Source of the DNA: Alphaproteobacteria bacterium
Lineage (GTDB): Bacteria; Pseudomonadota; Alphaproteobacteria; RF32; CAG-239
DNA: 43,208 bases
Assembly: GCA_017484225.1 (NCBI GenBank)
Contig: JAFUTN010000025.1
Location: 1 to 43,208 of the forward strand
Direction: 5' to 3'
Made by a program: the position numbers and the translations under genes. This document shows positions 25,598 through 34,762 of this stretch, one piece after another (positions within the stretch are counted from its first letter, which is position 1; every line of letters begins with the position of its first letter). Below the pieces are notes generated by a model that saw only the letters and a list, made by a program, of their open reading frames with translations, had not been told where the DNA came from and did no database searches.

Positions 25598-26475
25598 TGC
25601 TTTGTATTTTTCATATTGCCGACCATGATGGAAAAGGCTCTGCCGCCATTGTTAAAAATCTTTATCCGGAAGCGGAATTATTCGGTTTAAATCATGACAT
25701 GGATATTCCTTATGATTTGATTGAACAACATGATAAAATCGTGATTTGTGATATTGCATTGCCGGTAAAATATATGTTTGAACTGAGTGAAAAAATTGAT
25801 TTGACTTGGATAGATCACCATGTGTCTGTAATTAATGAATATGAAGAACTTTTGGCAAGCGGTAAATATAAACCGATTAAGGGTGTTCGTAAAGTGGGGA
25901 CTGCCGCCATTGTTCTGACTTGGGAATATTTTCATCCGGAAGAACCGTTGCCGGAAGGTGTTCGTTTACTTGGATTGAATGATATTTATGACTTGCGTGA
26001 CCGCCGCGTTCGTCCTTTTGAATATGCAATGCAGGTTAACGGTATCAATAAGCCGACAGACAAAATATGGAAAGATGTTTTTGAAGGCAACATTGATATA
26101 AATGATATGGTGGAAAAAGGAAATGCCATATTACGTTGGGTAAAACACCGCAACTATCGTTTGGTGCGTTCTATGGCATTTGAAAGCGAATATGAAGGAA
26201 AGCGCTGTATTTGCTCCAATATGTCGCAAGGTCAATCGGAGTTTTTTGATTCTCTTGAAAATCGTAAGGACTATGATTTCATGGTGAATTTTTTCATGAA
26301 CAAAAAGAATTTATGGAACTTGGCTTTTTACACGGCAAAGTCTGATGTAGATGTTTCCAAAATTGCCGCACAGTTTGGCGGCGGCGGACACGCAAAGGCA
26401 GCAGGTGCTTCGTCATTGAAAGAATTACCGGAATTTTTACTCAAAGGTAAGCCTTGGAGCAAACCGGCAGAGTAA
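25597..26475 (+). CDS. DHH/DHHA1 family phosphoesterase
   Basis: The 292-residue protein carries the DHH-family metal motifs: HIADHDGKG (D9-H10-D11), ICDIALP, WIDHHVS (D73-H74-H75), and a C-terminal DHHA1 stretch ending AAQFGGGGHAKAAGASS with the glycine-rich substrate loop. The DHH superfamily includes nanoRNases, RecJ and cyclic dinucleotide phosphodiesterases; this member is short and lacks N-terminal domains. Which substrate it uses cannot be told from motifs. It starts on the last base of the preceding stop, so it is translationally coupled with the MBL gene. Confidence 0.88.
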   Translation: MLCIFHIADHDGKGSAAIVKNLYPEAELFGLNHDMDIPYDLIEQHDKIVICDIALPVKYMFELSEKIDLTWIDHHVSVINEYEELLASGKYKPIKGVRKVGTAAIVLTWEYFHPEEPLPEGVRLLGLNDIYDLRDRRVRPFEYAMQVNGINKPTDKIWKDVFEGNIDINDMVEKGNAILRWVKHRNYRLVRSMAFESEYEGKRCICSNMSQGQSEFFDSLENRKDYDFMVNFFMNKKNLWNLAFYTAKSDVDVSKIAAQFGGGGHAKAAGASSLKELPEFLLKGKPWSKPAE

Positions 26476-26508
26476 CCGTTTTTGATTTTAATGCTTGAAT
26501 ATTGCATT

Positions 26509-27369
26509 CTATTTCAGAGTGCAATATTCTTTTTTCTTATCTTCTCGTTTACGCAAGATTTCCACATCACGATCCGTTGCAATTTTATTTAAAATGGTTT
26601 TGATTACGGTATCAATAGATTTTCCTTCGCTGTAATCGGCCGGCAGAGCAAAGTTAACACGATTATCTTTTAACAGTTTGAAGGCTTTGTCTTTATGCGA
26701 GCTGTGCGGTTTATATACGGCAATGGCAATCCCGTTATGATTTTTGACCATTTTCATTGAAGGGATATCGGTCATTCCGTCACCAAAATAAATAATGCGG
26801 GAAAAAGGGATTCTTCTTCTGTCATCGGGAATATACTCATTTACGGCTTTGTCTTCAAATTTTCCTAATCCTTTATTGATTTTTGAAAGGTATTGGACCT
26901 TACCGGAATAATTAACCACACGGGCAGGCCAAATCGGTAAACCATTTCCGTCGTATGCAAAAGCGCATCCGTATACATCCTTAAAACATTTGCGGATTGA
27001 ACAGCCCTCAATAATTTCTTCGTAACCGGAAGATATAATATAGTGTTCAATATCCAAATCCAAATATTTTCCGTATTTTTTTATGCGATTAAACCATTCT
27101 TCAACACCTTTAAAAAACACAATAAATTTTCCGCAATAAGCAAGATTTTCTTTTGTGAGCAGAACACCTTTTTTTTCGGCCATCATTTTGAAATAATACA
27201 TACTTCCGGTAACCTGATCCACACCGTTGTCGGCAGACCATTTATTTGCTTTTCTCCAAAATGTTTCCGGTTTCATCCCCAATTCCGGAATTAAGAAATA
27301 GTCTTGCATATAGGTAGTGCTTAGTGTTTCATCAAAATCATAAACAAATGCAACTTTAGTTTTTTTCAT
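26509..27369 (-). CDS. HAD-superfamily hydrolase
   Basis: The 286-residue protein has HAD motif I near the start (FVYDFDETLSTTYMQ, nucleophile in DFDET), motif II serine in EHYIISSGYEEIIEG, a lysine for motif III in the middle, and motif IV in IIYFGDGMTDIPSMKMVKNHNG. The cap region (about 20-110) is moderate in size. This resembles haloacid dehalogenase-like phosphoserine phosphatase relatives, but the substrate is unknown. The gene is on the minus strand, diverges from glyQS, and converges on the DHH gene with a short spacer. There is an SD-like GAGGA upstream of ATG 27369. Confidence 0.85.
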   Translation of the reverse strand: MKKTKVAFVYDFDETLSTTYMQDYFLIPELGMKPETFWRKANKWSADNGVDQVTGSMYYFKMMAEKKGVLLTKENLAYCGKFIVFFKGVEEWFNRIKKYGKYLDLDIEHYIISSGYEEIIEGCSIRKCFKDVYGCAFAYDGNGLPIWPARVVNYSGKVQYLSKINKGLGKFEDKAVNEYIPDDRRRIPFSRIIYFGDGMTDIPSMKMVKNHNGIAIAVYKPHSSHKDKAFKLLKDNRVNFALPADYSEGKSIDTVIKTILNKIATDRDVEILRKREDKKKEYCTLK

Positions 27370-27457
27370 TTTTATTTATCCTCTTGCTTTTTATAATTTG
27401 ATAATATAAAACTTAGTTATTAAAATTTAATCAAGATTTATGAAAAAGGATAACATT

Positions 27458-28816
27458 ATGACCGCAACATCTATGGACCAGTTGGTTTCGCTATGCAAAA
27501 GAAGAGGATTTATTTTTCAAAATGCCGATATATACGGCGGTATGCAGGGAGTATATGATTTCGGACCTTTGGGTGTGGAATTAAAAAACAACCTGAAAGC
27601 TGCGTGGTGGCGGGCAATGGTTTATGAACGTGATGATGTTGAAGGACTGGATTCGGCAATTTTGACAAATCGCAAAGTTTTAAAATATTCCGGTCATGAA
27701 GATACATTTTCGGATCCGATGGTTGATTGCAAAAAATGCAAAGGACGTTTCAGAGCAGACCAAATCGGAGGTAAATGCCCGAATTGCGGCTCAACTGATT
27801 TAACCGAACCGCGTCCGTTTAATTTAATGTTTAAAACACAGGTAGGACCGGTTGAAAGTGATGAAAATATTGCTTACTTACGTCCGGAAACGGCTCAGGC
27901 TATTTTTACTCAGTTTAAAAATGTGGTAGATTCCACATCTCGTAAATTGCCGTTTGGTATTGCCCAGATTGGTAAGTCTTTTCGTAATGAAATTACTCCG
28001 CGCAATTTCATATTCCGTGTGCGGGAATTTGAGCAGGCAGAGTTGGAATATTTTGTTAATCCGGGAACTGATGTTGAATGGCACGAAAAATGGAAAAATG
28101 CACGCGTTGAATGGTGGAAGCAGCAAGGACTCAATCCGGAACACATTAATATATACAAAACTCCGGATGATGATTTGGCTCACTACGCTAAAGCATGCTA
28201 TGATATTGAATACCAATTTCCGCATGGTATGGAAGAATTGGAGGGCATTGCCAATCGTCGTGATTATGACTTGGGAAATCATACTAAAAATCAGGAAGAG
28301 TTTAATTTGGAAGCCCATTGTCATGAAAATAAAGAATCAACAACCAAATTGGCAATTCAGAATGATGAAGGTAAATGGGTTATTCCTTTTGTGGTTGAAC
28401 CGTCAATGGGTGTGGAGCGCGGTGTTTTGGCAGTGTTAACCGAGGCATATACCGAAGAAGATTTAGGTGAGGGGAATTCTCGTATTGTTTTGAAATTGAA
28501 AAAACATTTGGCACCGATAAAAGTTGCCATTATTCCGCTTAAAAAGAATAATGAGCAAATTATGAATAAATGCCATGAATTAAAGCAAAAATTGATGAAA
28601 CTCGGTATCGGTCGTGTTGCTCTGGAAAATACAGGTAATATAGGTAAAGCTTATCGGCGTCATGATGAGGTGGGAACCCCTCTTTGTCTGACGGTAGACT
28701 TTGAAACCATTGAGCAACAACCGGAAAGTGTTACTATCCGCAATCGTGACACAATGGAACAAATCAGGGTTAATACCGCTGATTTAGCCGAATATCTGCG
28801 TAATTATTTTTTATGA
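27458..28816 (+). CDS. glyQS: Glycyl-tRNA synthetase, homodimer type
   Basis: This is a class II enzyme of the alpha2 type, also found in Gram-positives, archaea and eukaryotes, and unlike the alpha2-beta2 GlyQ/GlyS usual in proteobacteria. Features: [35 protein letters not shown] at the N-terminus, a zinc ribbon with two CxxC pairs ([20 protein letters not shown]), motif 2 in [25 protein letters not shown], motif 3 in [14 protein letters not shown] and a C-terminal anticodon-binding domain ([12 protein letters not shown]...). The start at ATG 27458 follows AAGGA at 27446-27450; the upstream ATG 27440 has no SD. At 452 residues the length fits. pheA follows 7 bases later. Confidence 0.95.
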   Translation: MTATSMDQLVSLCKRRGFIFQNADIYGGMQGVYDFGPLGVELKNNLKAAWWRAMVYERDDVEGLDSAILTNRKVLKYSGHEDTFSDPMVDCKKCKGRFRADQIGGKCPNCGSTDLTEPRPFNLMFKTQVGPVESDENIAYLRPETAQAIFTQFKNVVDSTSRKLPFGIAQIGKSFRNEITPRNFIFRVREFEQAELEYFVNPGTDVEWHEKWKNARVEWWKQQGLNPEHINIYKTPDDDLAHYAKACYDIEYQFPHGMEELEGIANRRDYDLGNHTKNQEEFNLEAHCHENKESTTKLAIQNDEGKWVIPFVVEPSMGVERGVLAVLTEAYTEEDLGEGNSRIVLKLKKHLAPIKVAIIPLKKNNEQIMNKCHELKQKLMKLGIGRVALENTGNIGKAYRRHDEVGTPLCLTVDFETIEQQPESVTIRNRDTMEQIRVNTADLAEYLRNYFL

Positions 28817-28823
28817 GATAAAA

Positions 28824-29666
28824 ATGTTGAAAATTGCGTATCAGGGAGTTCCCGGTGCTTATTCGCACATAGCTTGTCGTGAGCTGTTCCCTAATCAGGA
28901 ATATATTGCTTGCGACAGTTTTGAAATTGCGATGGAAATGGTTTCCGAAGGATATGCCGACAAAGCTGTTATACCGGTGGAAAATTCTAATGCCGGCCGT
29001 GTTTCGGATGTGCATTTTTTGTTGCCGGATTCCGGATTACATATTGTCGGGGAATATTTTTTGCGGGTTGAGCATCAGTTGTTGGCGCTTAAGGGAGCTA
29101 AAATAGAAGATATTGTCAGTGCTTCGTCTCATCCGCAGGCTTTGGCTCAATGTTCCGAATTTTTGCACAAACATAATATAAAAGCGGTGGCAAGGATAGA
29201 CACGGCAAAATCGTGCGAAAAAATAGTGCTGGAAAAGGATAGAACCAAGGCGGCGATTGCCTCTAAATTGGCGGCTGAAATATATGATATGGATATTTTG
29301 GCCTCTAATATTGAAAATGCGAATAACAACACGACTCGCTTTTTAATCATGCAGAAAGAAGAAATTGTTCCGGAAAATGACGGGGGAAAATATATTACAT
29401 CAGTTGTTTTTACCACAAAGCACATTCCGGCTGCTCTATATAAGGTATTGGGCGGATTTGCCACTAACGGAATCAATATATCTAAAATAGAAAGCTATTT
29501 GCTGAACGGAAAGTTTTTTTCGGCACGGTTTTATATTGAAGTTGAGCAGCATATCAATACAAAATCGTTGCAATATGCCATGTCCGAACTTAAGTTTTTT
29601 TCGGAAAATTACCAAATTTTGGGGTGCTATAAAGCACATCCGTATCGTGAAACTCGTTTTGACTAG
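28824..29666 (+). CDS. pheA: Prephenate dehydratase
   Basis: The enzyme converts prephenate to phenylpyruvate on the way to phenylalanine. The 280-residue protein has the catalytic domain with IAYQGVPGAYSHIA, VIPVENSNAGRVSDVHFLL, SSHPQALAQC and NNNTTRFLIM (the TRF motif with catalytic threonine). Then comes an ACT regulatory domain from about 195 (VVFTTKHIPAALYKVLGGFATNGINISKIESYLLNGKFFSARFYIEVEQ), in which the ESRP-type phenylalanine motif is reduced to ESYL. No chorismate mutase domain is present, so it is the monofunctional form. It is co-directional with glyQS and ends tail-to-tail with rnd. Confidence 0.94.
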   Translation: MLKIAYQGVPGAYSHIACRELFPNQEYIACDSFEIAMEMVSEGYADKAVIPVENSNAGRVSDVHFLLPDSGLHIVGEYFLRVEHQLLALKGAKIEDIVSASSHPQALAQCSEFLHKHNIKAVARIDTAKSCEKIVLEKDRTKAAIASKLAAEIYDMDILASNIENANNNTTRFLIMQKEEIVPENDGGKYITSVVFTTKHIPAALYKVLGGFATNGINISKIESYLLNGKFFSARFYIEVEQHINTKSLQYAMSELKFFSENYQILGCYKAHPYRETRFD

Positions 29667-30817
29667 GTAATAATAATTCGTTTTTTTTGCGGATTATATG
29701 AAATAGAAAGCTCTCCGGAACGTAATTTTAAAGCATACTGCCCGAATATTTCGTAACGCCAACCGCGCAAAATTCCGGTCTTATCATCTTCGCCGCGCAC
29801 AAAATAGCGAAGGTCATTTTCCGAAGCAACAAGTTTCGCCACTACGCTGTGTTCTTGCGACTGAATATGCAACAACATATACAACACTTCCATCAAATTA
29901 TGTTCTTGGTTAGGAATGTTGATATCTTTTGTTTTGCTTATTTTACATTCTTCCGCAGACATCGGATTTTTTTCCGCTTCCTGCAGTGCTTCAATTATTT
30001 CAGCTCCCAATTTTCCTTTGATAACGTCATTTTTTAAGTTGCGAACCTGTTTCAGGTCATCCACATTCAGCGGGCGGACACTGGCAAGATTAACCAATAC
30101 ATCATCACGAATAATGCTTTGTCGCGGAGTATTAAATTTTTGCGCACGCTTTTCTCTCCACATGGCTAAATATTTGAGAGCAGTTAAAAATTTAGGTGAA
30201 CGGATGCTGTTATGAATACGTTGCCACGAGTTTTCGGCATCTATGTGATAGTATTTCTCGTCATAAGCGTTCAGCATTTCTTCTTTTATCCAATCTGTGC
30301 GTTTATTTTCTTCCAAATAATTTATGATATATTTGTAACAATCCACCAAATAAGTGACATCATTTGCCGCATAATTCACCTGTTCTTCATCCAAAGGACG
30401 AATACTCCAATCGGTTAAACGGCAAGATTTATCCAGTTCTACTCCGGTGATGCTTTTTACCAAGGTGCCGTAACTGACATTTTCGCCGAAACCGCATACC
30501 ATTGCGGCAATTTGTGTATCAAAAATGTTGTTCGGAAGCTTGCCGGTCAGATTGTAAAAAATTTCCACATCCTGTTTTCCGGCATGGAAAACTTTGACAA
30601 TATCGGCATTATCCAAGATGGCAAAAAACGGTGTCATATCAAGATTGGCAATCGGATCAATTACTGCTGCCCCGCCGTCATATCCTACTTGCAAAAGACA
30701 CAGCATGGGATAGTAGTAGTGTTCACGCAGAAATTCCGAATCAACGGTTATAAATTTTTGGTTTTCCAGAATTTTGCAAAAATTTGCAAATTTTTCGTTG
30801 GTGTTAATCAGTTCCAT
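29663..30817 (-). CDS. rnd: Ribonuclease D
   Basis: RNase D is a DEDD 3'-5' exoribonuclease that trims tRNA precursors. In this 384-residue protein, Exo I is FITVDSEFLREHYYYP (catalytic D and E), Exo II is VKVFHAGKQDVEIFYN and Exo III is YAANDVTYLVDCYKYI with the DEDDy tyrosine. HRDC-type domains follow (ALKYLAMWREKRAQKFNTPRQSIIRDDVLVNLASVRPLNVDDLKQVRNL). The start is uncertain: GGAG lies 11 bases before ATG 30817 and 5 bases before TTG 30823, which would add MT. The stop overlaps the pheA stop by 4 bases. Confidence 0.94.
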   Translation of the reverse strand: MELINTNEKFANFCKILENQKFITVDSEFLREHYYYPMLCLLQVGYDGGAAVIDPIANLDMTPFFAILDNADIVKVFHAGKQDVEIFYNLTGKLPNNIFDTQIAAMVCGFGENVSYGTLVKSITGVELDKSCRLTDWSIRPLDEEQVNYAANDVTYLVDCYKYIINYLEENKRTDWIKEEMLNAYDEKYYHIDAENSWQRIHNSIRSPKFLTALKYLAMWREKRAQKFNTPRQSIIRDDVLVNLASVRPLNVDDLKQVRNLKNDVIKGKLGAEIIEALQEAEKNPMSAEECKISKTKDINIPNQEHNLMEVLYMLLHIQSQEHSVVAKLVASENDLRYFVRGEDDKTGILRGWRYEIFGQYALKLRSGELSISYNPQKKRIIIT

Positions 30818-30945
30818 TGTCAAAAATACTCCATTTGCGTGCGAGTTTAATGGTTATTGCTTAATATTTTTTTAATTTGTGTTGCTTTTAGCATAAATTG
30901 GTTTTAGAACAGTATAGAGTTTTAAATTAATTTTATGAGGTTGCT

Positions 30946-32703
30946 ATGAATGACTATCGTACACACACCTGCGGGCAACTGCGCGCCTCAGATGTGGGAA
31001 CAAAAGTAAAGCTTGCCGGATGGATACATCGCAAACGAAATTTGGGAAGTTTGTGCTTTATTGATTTGCGTGATCACTATGGTATAACACAATGTGTGTT
31101 TGACAGCGGTTCTGAGGTTTTTGAAAAAATAAAAGATGTCAGAGTAGAGAGTGTGGTTGGATTTGACGGCACAGTCGTTGCTCGTGAAAGTGTCAATAAA
31201 AATATGCCGACAGGTGATATTGAAATTAAGGTGGAAAGCGTTACAATATATTCAGAAGCAGATGTGCTGCCGATTCAGGTATTCGGCGAGGGAGACGAAC
31301 CTGAAGAGATGCGCCTAAAATATCGTTTTTTGGATTTGCGCAGAGAGCGTATTCACAGCAATATTATGCTCCGTTCCAAAGTTATATCCAAAATGCGAGA
31401 GTTAATGGTAGAGCAGGGGTTCACCGAATACCAAACACCTATTTTGACGGCATCTTCTCCGGAAGGTGCGCGTGACTTCTTGGTTCCGTCTCGCATAAAT
31501 CCGGGAAAGTTTTATGCTTTGCCGCAAGCTCCGCAACAGTTTAAACAGTTGTTAATGGTATCCGGCTTTGATCGCTATTTTCAAATTGCACCGTGCTTCA
31601 GAGATGAAGACCCGCGTGCAGACCGTTCTCCGGGAGAATTTTATCAGTTGGATATGGAAATGTCTTTTGCCACCCAAGAAGACGTTTTTAAGGTTATAGA
31701 ACACACTATGGGCGGCATATTTAATACGTTTGCCAATGGCAAAACCGTTTCGCAGGCACCTTTTGAGCGTATTCCGTTTAAGGAAGCAATGCTGAAATAC
31801 GGAAGTGATAAGCCTGATTTGCGTAATCCGTTGATTATTCAGGATGCAACAGAATTTTTCCATGATTCCGGATTTGGCGTTTATGACGGAAAAGTTGCCA
31901 ACGGTGAACAAATCCGCGCAATTAAAGCGCCTAATGCCGGCAATAAACCTCGTTCGTTTTTTGACAAGTTTGATGCCTGTGCCAAAGAAGAAGGATTCGG
32001 CGGTATGGCTTATGTGGCACTTTCCGACAATGGGGCGAAAGGAATTGCCAAGTTCTTCAATGAAGAAAAAATGGCACAGTTGCAGCAAATGTTCGGATTA
32101 CAAAACGGTGATGCCGTATTCTTTATGGGCGGAAATCCGAAACAAATCAATAAATTTGCCGGAAAAATTCGTAACAAAATCGGTGAAGAACTTGATTTGT
32201 TTGATAATAATTCATTCAAACTGTGTTGGGTGGTTGATTTTCCTTTTTATGAAGAAAATGAAGAAACCGGTGCAGTGGAATTTTCGCACAATCCGTTTTC
32301 CATGCCTCAAGGCGGATTGGATGCACTTAATAACAAAAATCCGTTGGATATTTTAGCCTACCAATACGATTTGGTATGCAACGGAGTTGAACTTGCTTCC
32401 GGTGCGGTGCGTAACCATGTTCCGGAAATTATGTATCGTGCATTTGAAATTGCCGGATATGATAACAGCGTAGTAGATAATAAATTCGGCGGTATGATAA
32501 GTGCTTTTAAATATGGCGCACCTCCGCACGCCGGATGTGCTCCCGGTGTTGACCGCACGGTGATGCTGCTTCTTGATGAACCGATTATCCGAGATGTGAT
32601 ATTATTCCCTCTTAACGGTAAGGCTCAAGATTTAATGATGCAGGCGCCTAATACGGTTACAGAACAGCAACTTAAAGAGTTGCACATAAAAATTGATTTG
32701 TGA
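30946..32703 (+). CDS. aspS: Aspartyl-tRNA synthetase (possibly non-discriminating)
   Basis: A 585-residue class IIb synthetase of bacterial type. Domains in order: N-terminal OB-fold anticodon-binding domain ([32 protein letters not shown]), catalytic motifs [17 protein letters not shown] (motif 1), [25 protein letters not shown] (motif 2) and [27 protein letters not shown] (motif 3), with the bacterial GAD insertion domain between about residues 290 and 420. No gatCAB genes are in the window, so whether it also charges tRNA-Asn cannot be told. A clear terminator follows 20 bases after the stop. Confidence 0.95.
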   Translation: MNDYRTHTCGQLRASDVGTKVKLAGWIHRKRNLGSLCFIDLRDHYGITQCVFDSGSEVFEKIKDVRVESVVGFDGTVVARESVNKNMPTGDIEIKVESVTIYSEADVLPIQVFGEGDEPEEMRLKYRFLDLRRERIHSNIMLRSKVISKMRELMVEQGFTEYQTPILTASSPEGARDFLVPSRINPGKFYALPQAPQQFKQLLMVSGFDRYFQIAPCFRDEDPRADRSPGEFYQLDMEMSFATQEDVFKVIEHTMGGIFNTFANGKTVSQAPFERIPFKEAMLKYGSDKPDLRNPLIIQDATEFFHDSGFGVYDGKVANGEQIRAIKAPNAGNKPRSFFDKFDACAKEEGFGGMAYVALSDNGAKGIAKFFNEEKMAQLQQMFGLQNGDAVFFMGGNPKQINKFAGKIRNKIGEELDLFDNNSFKLCWVVDFPFYEENEETGAVEFSHNPFSMPQGGLDALNNKNPLDILAYQYDLVCNGVELASGAVRNHVPEIMYRAFEIAGYDNSVVDNKFGGMISAFKYGAPPHAGCAPGVDRTVMLLLDEPIIRDVILFPLNGKAQDLMMQAPNTVTEQQLKELHIKIDL

Positions 32704-32722
32704 TTTTTTATCGCGCTGAAAT

Positions 32723-32762
32723 AAAGTCTCTCTGAATAAGCAGAGAGGCTTTATTTTTTTTG
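32723..32762 (+). terminator. Rho-independent terminator of aspS
   Basis: A 12-bp stem AAAGTCTCTCTG (32723-32734) with CAGAGAGGCTTT (32741-32752), one G-T pair, is followed by a T-tract to 32762. The -35 box of the next transcription unit starts on the next base. Confidence 0.93.
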
Positions 32763-32790
32763 TTTACATCAAAGCAGAGTTAGTTATAAT
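32763..32790 (+). promoter_or_regulatory. Sigma70-type promoter of leader RNA 3
   Basis: TTTACA (32763-32768) and a consensus TATAAT (32785-32790) with 16 bases between. The start would be near 32797, just before the hairpin CGGCAA/TTGCCG that opens the leader. Confidence 0.75.
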
Positions 32791-32798
32791 AGGCTTGC

Positions 32799-33033
32799 GG
32801 CAATTATTGCCGAGAACCTGAAAAAGAGGTTCAGGGCTGTCAGAGGCTCTCATAGCGGAGATACCGAAACGGTGTCCCACGGATACTGTTTTTTTGATAT
32901 CTACAATTTCCCCACATGGGTGGGGAGCTTGCAGTGTATGTTCAAGTGCAAAACTAAAGACTGTAAGAGTCATATCCGCTATGTGATTTCTGAACTCCCC
33001 GCCGCCTCTTTAAAGGCGGTTGCTTGTTTTATT
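32799..33033 (+). ncRNA. Structured leader RNA 3 (candidate new family)
   Basis: It occupies the 349-base gap after aspS. In order: hairpin CGGCAA/TTGCCG; hairpin GAACCT/AGGTTC (32814-32819/32827-32832); GGGCTGTCAGAGGCTCT (32834-32850); CATAGCGGA (32851-32859), which pairs with TCCGCTATG (32975-32983); hairpin GATACCG/CGGTGTC (32860-32866/32870-32876); hairpin CCCCAC/GTGGGG (32910-32915/32920-32925); GTATGTTCA (32936-32944); GATTTCTGAACTCCCC (32985-33000); and stem CCGCCT/AGGCGG (33002-33007/33014-33019) with a weak T-rich tail. Three helices are kept relative to leader 2 with changed bases in both arms. The AGGAGG of the downstream gene follows the last hairpin. Confidence 0.75.
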
Positions 33034-33052
33034 TCGCATGAGGAGGAAAAAT

Positions 33053-33952
33053 ATGAAAAAACTTTACATTACATTGATGCTAATATTTCAGATGGAAACA
33101 GCTCACATAGTATATGCTGCATGTGCGGATCCTCAATGTAACAGTTGTGAAACATCAGAAAATATTTGCGATAAATGCAAAGATGGATACATTTTGGGTG
33201 ATAATGGGATTTGTTATCAAATCTCAAAGTTTCTGCCAAATTGTGAGAGTGCCGTAGTTTCTAAAGGCACGTGGAAAATATGCACAAAGTGTGAAGACGG
33301 GTATGTAATAGTTGCCGGAAATTGTGTAAAAGGGGAAAATTGTCCTGAAGGATATTATACCAAAAGCGGAATAAATTACTGCATACCGGATGAATGCCAA
33401 GGTATTCAAAAGCATTATTGTCAGACATGCAAAACAGGTACATATTCTTTAAAAGGGGAATGTGTTACTGATTGTGGTGATGGTATGAGGAAAGAAGGTA
33501 ATGTATACAACGGCACTATCAATAGATATTGTGTTGCCGCAGAATCAAACGGAGATAATGCAAATTACGGTGTGTATGGACATTCAGCGCATTGTAGCAG
33601 CGGTTATGTCCTGAATAACGGACTATGTATGAGGGAAGAGGACTGTAAAAACGGATATATTATAGCCAATACATCATTGGGTTATCCAAGTTGTGTGAAA
33701 GAATCTGACGGTTGCGGATATATGCAGAAACCGGAGAACGGAAAATGCGTGGAAAGAAAAGAATATGAAAATTGCGGAGAAGGTTTCTTACTGAAAAACG
33801 GTCTATGTATTGCAGAATACATAGGTTGCGGAAATGAATTTAAATATGATGATATATATAAAGAATGTAATCGTATTCGTTACACCTTGCAAGAAGCGGA
33901 TAATATTACCAGTGATGATAATGAAAATTACATAGAATGGGTTTTTGAGTAA
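33053..33952 (+). CDS. Secreted cysteine-rich protein with shared C-terminal tail
   Basis: The 299-residue protein has a signal peptide (cleavage likely after VYA at 22) and then about a dozen short modules with Cys-x2-Cys and C-x-x-G-Y patterns (CNSCETSENICDKCKDGYILGDNGICY, CTKCEDGYVIVAGNCV, CQTCKTGTYSLKGECV, CSSGYVLNNGLCM), like EGF/variant-surface-protein repeats. It ends RYTLQEADNITS...NENYIEWVFE, the same tail as the two BspA-like proteins at 4384 and 5721. ATG 33053 follows AGGAGG at about 33040. Disulphide-bonded surface exposure is inferred; no function is known. It is preceded by leader RNA 3. Confidence 0.8.
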   Translation: MKKLYITLMLIFQMETAHIVYAACADPQCNSCETSENICDKCKDGYILGDNGICYQISKFLPNCESAVVSKGTWKICTKCEDGYVIVAGNCVKGENCPEGYYTKSGINYCIPDECQGIQKHYCQTCKTGTYSLKGECVTDCGDGMRKEGNVYNGTINRYCVAAESNGDNANYGVYGHSAHCSSGYVLNNGLCMREEDCKNGYIIANTSLGYPSCVKESDGCGYMQKPENGKCVERKEYENCGEGFLLKNGLCIAEYIGCGNEFKYDDIYKECNRIRYTLQEADNITSDDNENYIEWVFE

Positions 33953-33984
33953 TAAATATATTGCCGTATTTCTAATAAAAAATA

Positions 33985-34241
33985 TTGACAAAAAAGCAAA
34001 AGGGTTATATCTTAACAATCGTAAATATGTATTTTTGTGACAATAATTGGAGGATATCGGAATTTTGGCGTTTATAACCATTTTTAGCTGATATCAATTC
34101 TTCATTTCTACTGCGGCAGTTTTTTTCAAAACTTTAATTTAAGCTGCCGGTTATATATTCGTCTGCGGTGTGTTCTTTTTCTGTTGAGCATACCGCCGGC
34201 GAACTGTTGAGAGATTTTTTTAACAAGTAATTAAATATGGT
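33985..34241 (+). promoter_or_regulatory. Promoter and long untranslated leader before a lipoprotein gene
   Basis: TTGACA (33985-33990) and TATCTT (34008-34013) are separated by 17 bases. The start codon at 34242 is more than 200 bases downstream. Within this stretch complementary pairs can be found (TATAACC near 34073 with GGTTATA near 34149; CGGCAG near 34115 with CTGCCG near 34143), so the leader may be folded. It does not share the conserved blocks of leaders 1-3. Confidence 0.45.
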
Positions 34242-34691
34242 ATGAAGAAGTTTTTTATGATTGCACTGACTGCAGTGCTGGTTTTTATTTCGTGCGGTAA
34301 CGGCAATTCATCAGCCGACAGACAGGTTAGTTCCGATTCGTTACTAACCAAGTTGCGGGCTTCACATGAGTTCATGGAAAAGTATCAAATGATTCGGATT
34401 AATCCGGATACTAAAGAAGTGAAAATTCATTTTATGGAAACAGAATCACCGTTTTTTGATGTGTTCGTTATCTGTAATAAGAGTCGGAGTGTGGACGTTG
34501 GTTTCTTTCGTGCAGATGATGTGACTTCAGACGGCCGTGTGAAGACAGGAAAATCGCTAATCCGCATTTTCAGTATCTATGTTCCTCAGGAAGAGGAAAT
34601 AGTGAGCTGGGGAAACGGTGGAATAACCCTTTTGCGAGCTGACGAAACAAAGCATAAAGTGAAGTTTGTTCCGGTTGACCAGCCTGAGTAA
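34242..34691 (+). CDS. Probable small lipoprotein, function unknown
   Basis: The 149-residue product starts MKKFFMIALTAVLVFISCGNGNSSADRQ, a lipoprotein-type signal with the cysteine at 18, though the -3 residue is phenylalanine instead of leucine. The mature part contains beta-prone segments (MIRINPDTKEVKIHFMETESPFFDVFVICNK and VSWGNGGITLLRADETKHKVKFVPV). I do not recognise the family. No strong SD is visible at ATG 34242. A strong terminator follows. Confidence 0.6.
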   Translation: MKKFFMIALTAVLVFISCGNGNSSADRQVSSDSLLTKLRASHEFMEKYQMIRINPDTKEVKIHFMETESPFFDVFVICNKSRSVDVGFFRADDVTSDGRVKTGKSLIRIFSIYVPQEEEIVSWGNGGITLLRADETKHKVKFVPVDQPE

Positions 34692-34718
34692 TAAATTTTA
34701 TTTTAATTTAAAAATAAT

Positions 34719-34750
34719 CCCCGCCTCCGAATTGGCGGGGACTTTTTTTT
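34719..34750 (+). terminator. Rho-independent terminator between convergent genes
   Basis: Stem CCCCGCC (34719-34725) with GGCGGGG (34734-34740) followed by ACTTTTTTTT. It serves the lipoprotein gene and, with the T-rich flank on the other side, probably also the minus-strand outer-membrane gene. Confidence 0.9.
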
Positions 34751-34762
34751 AGATATTATGAA

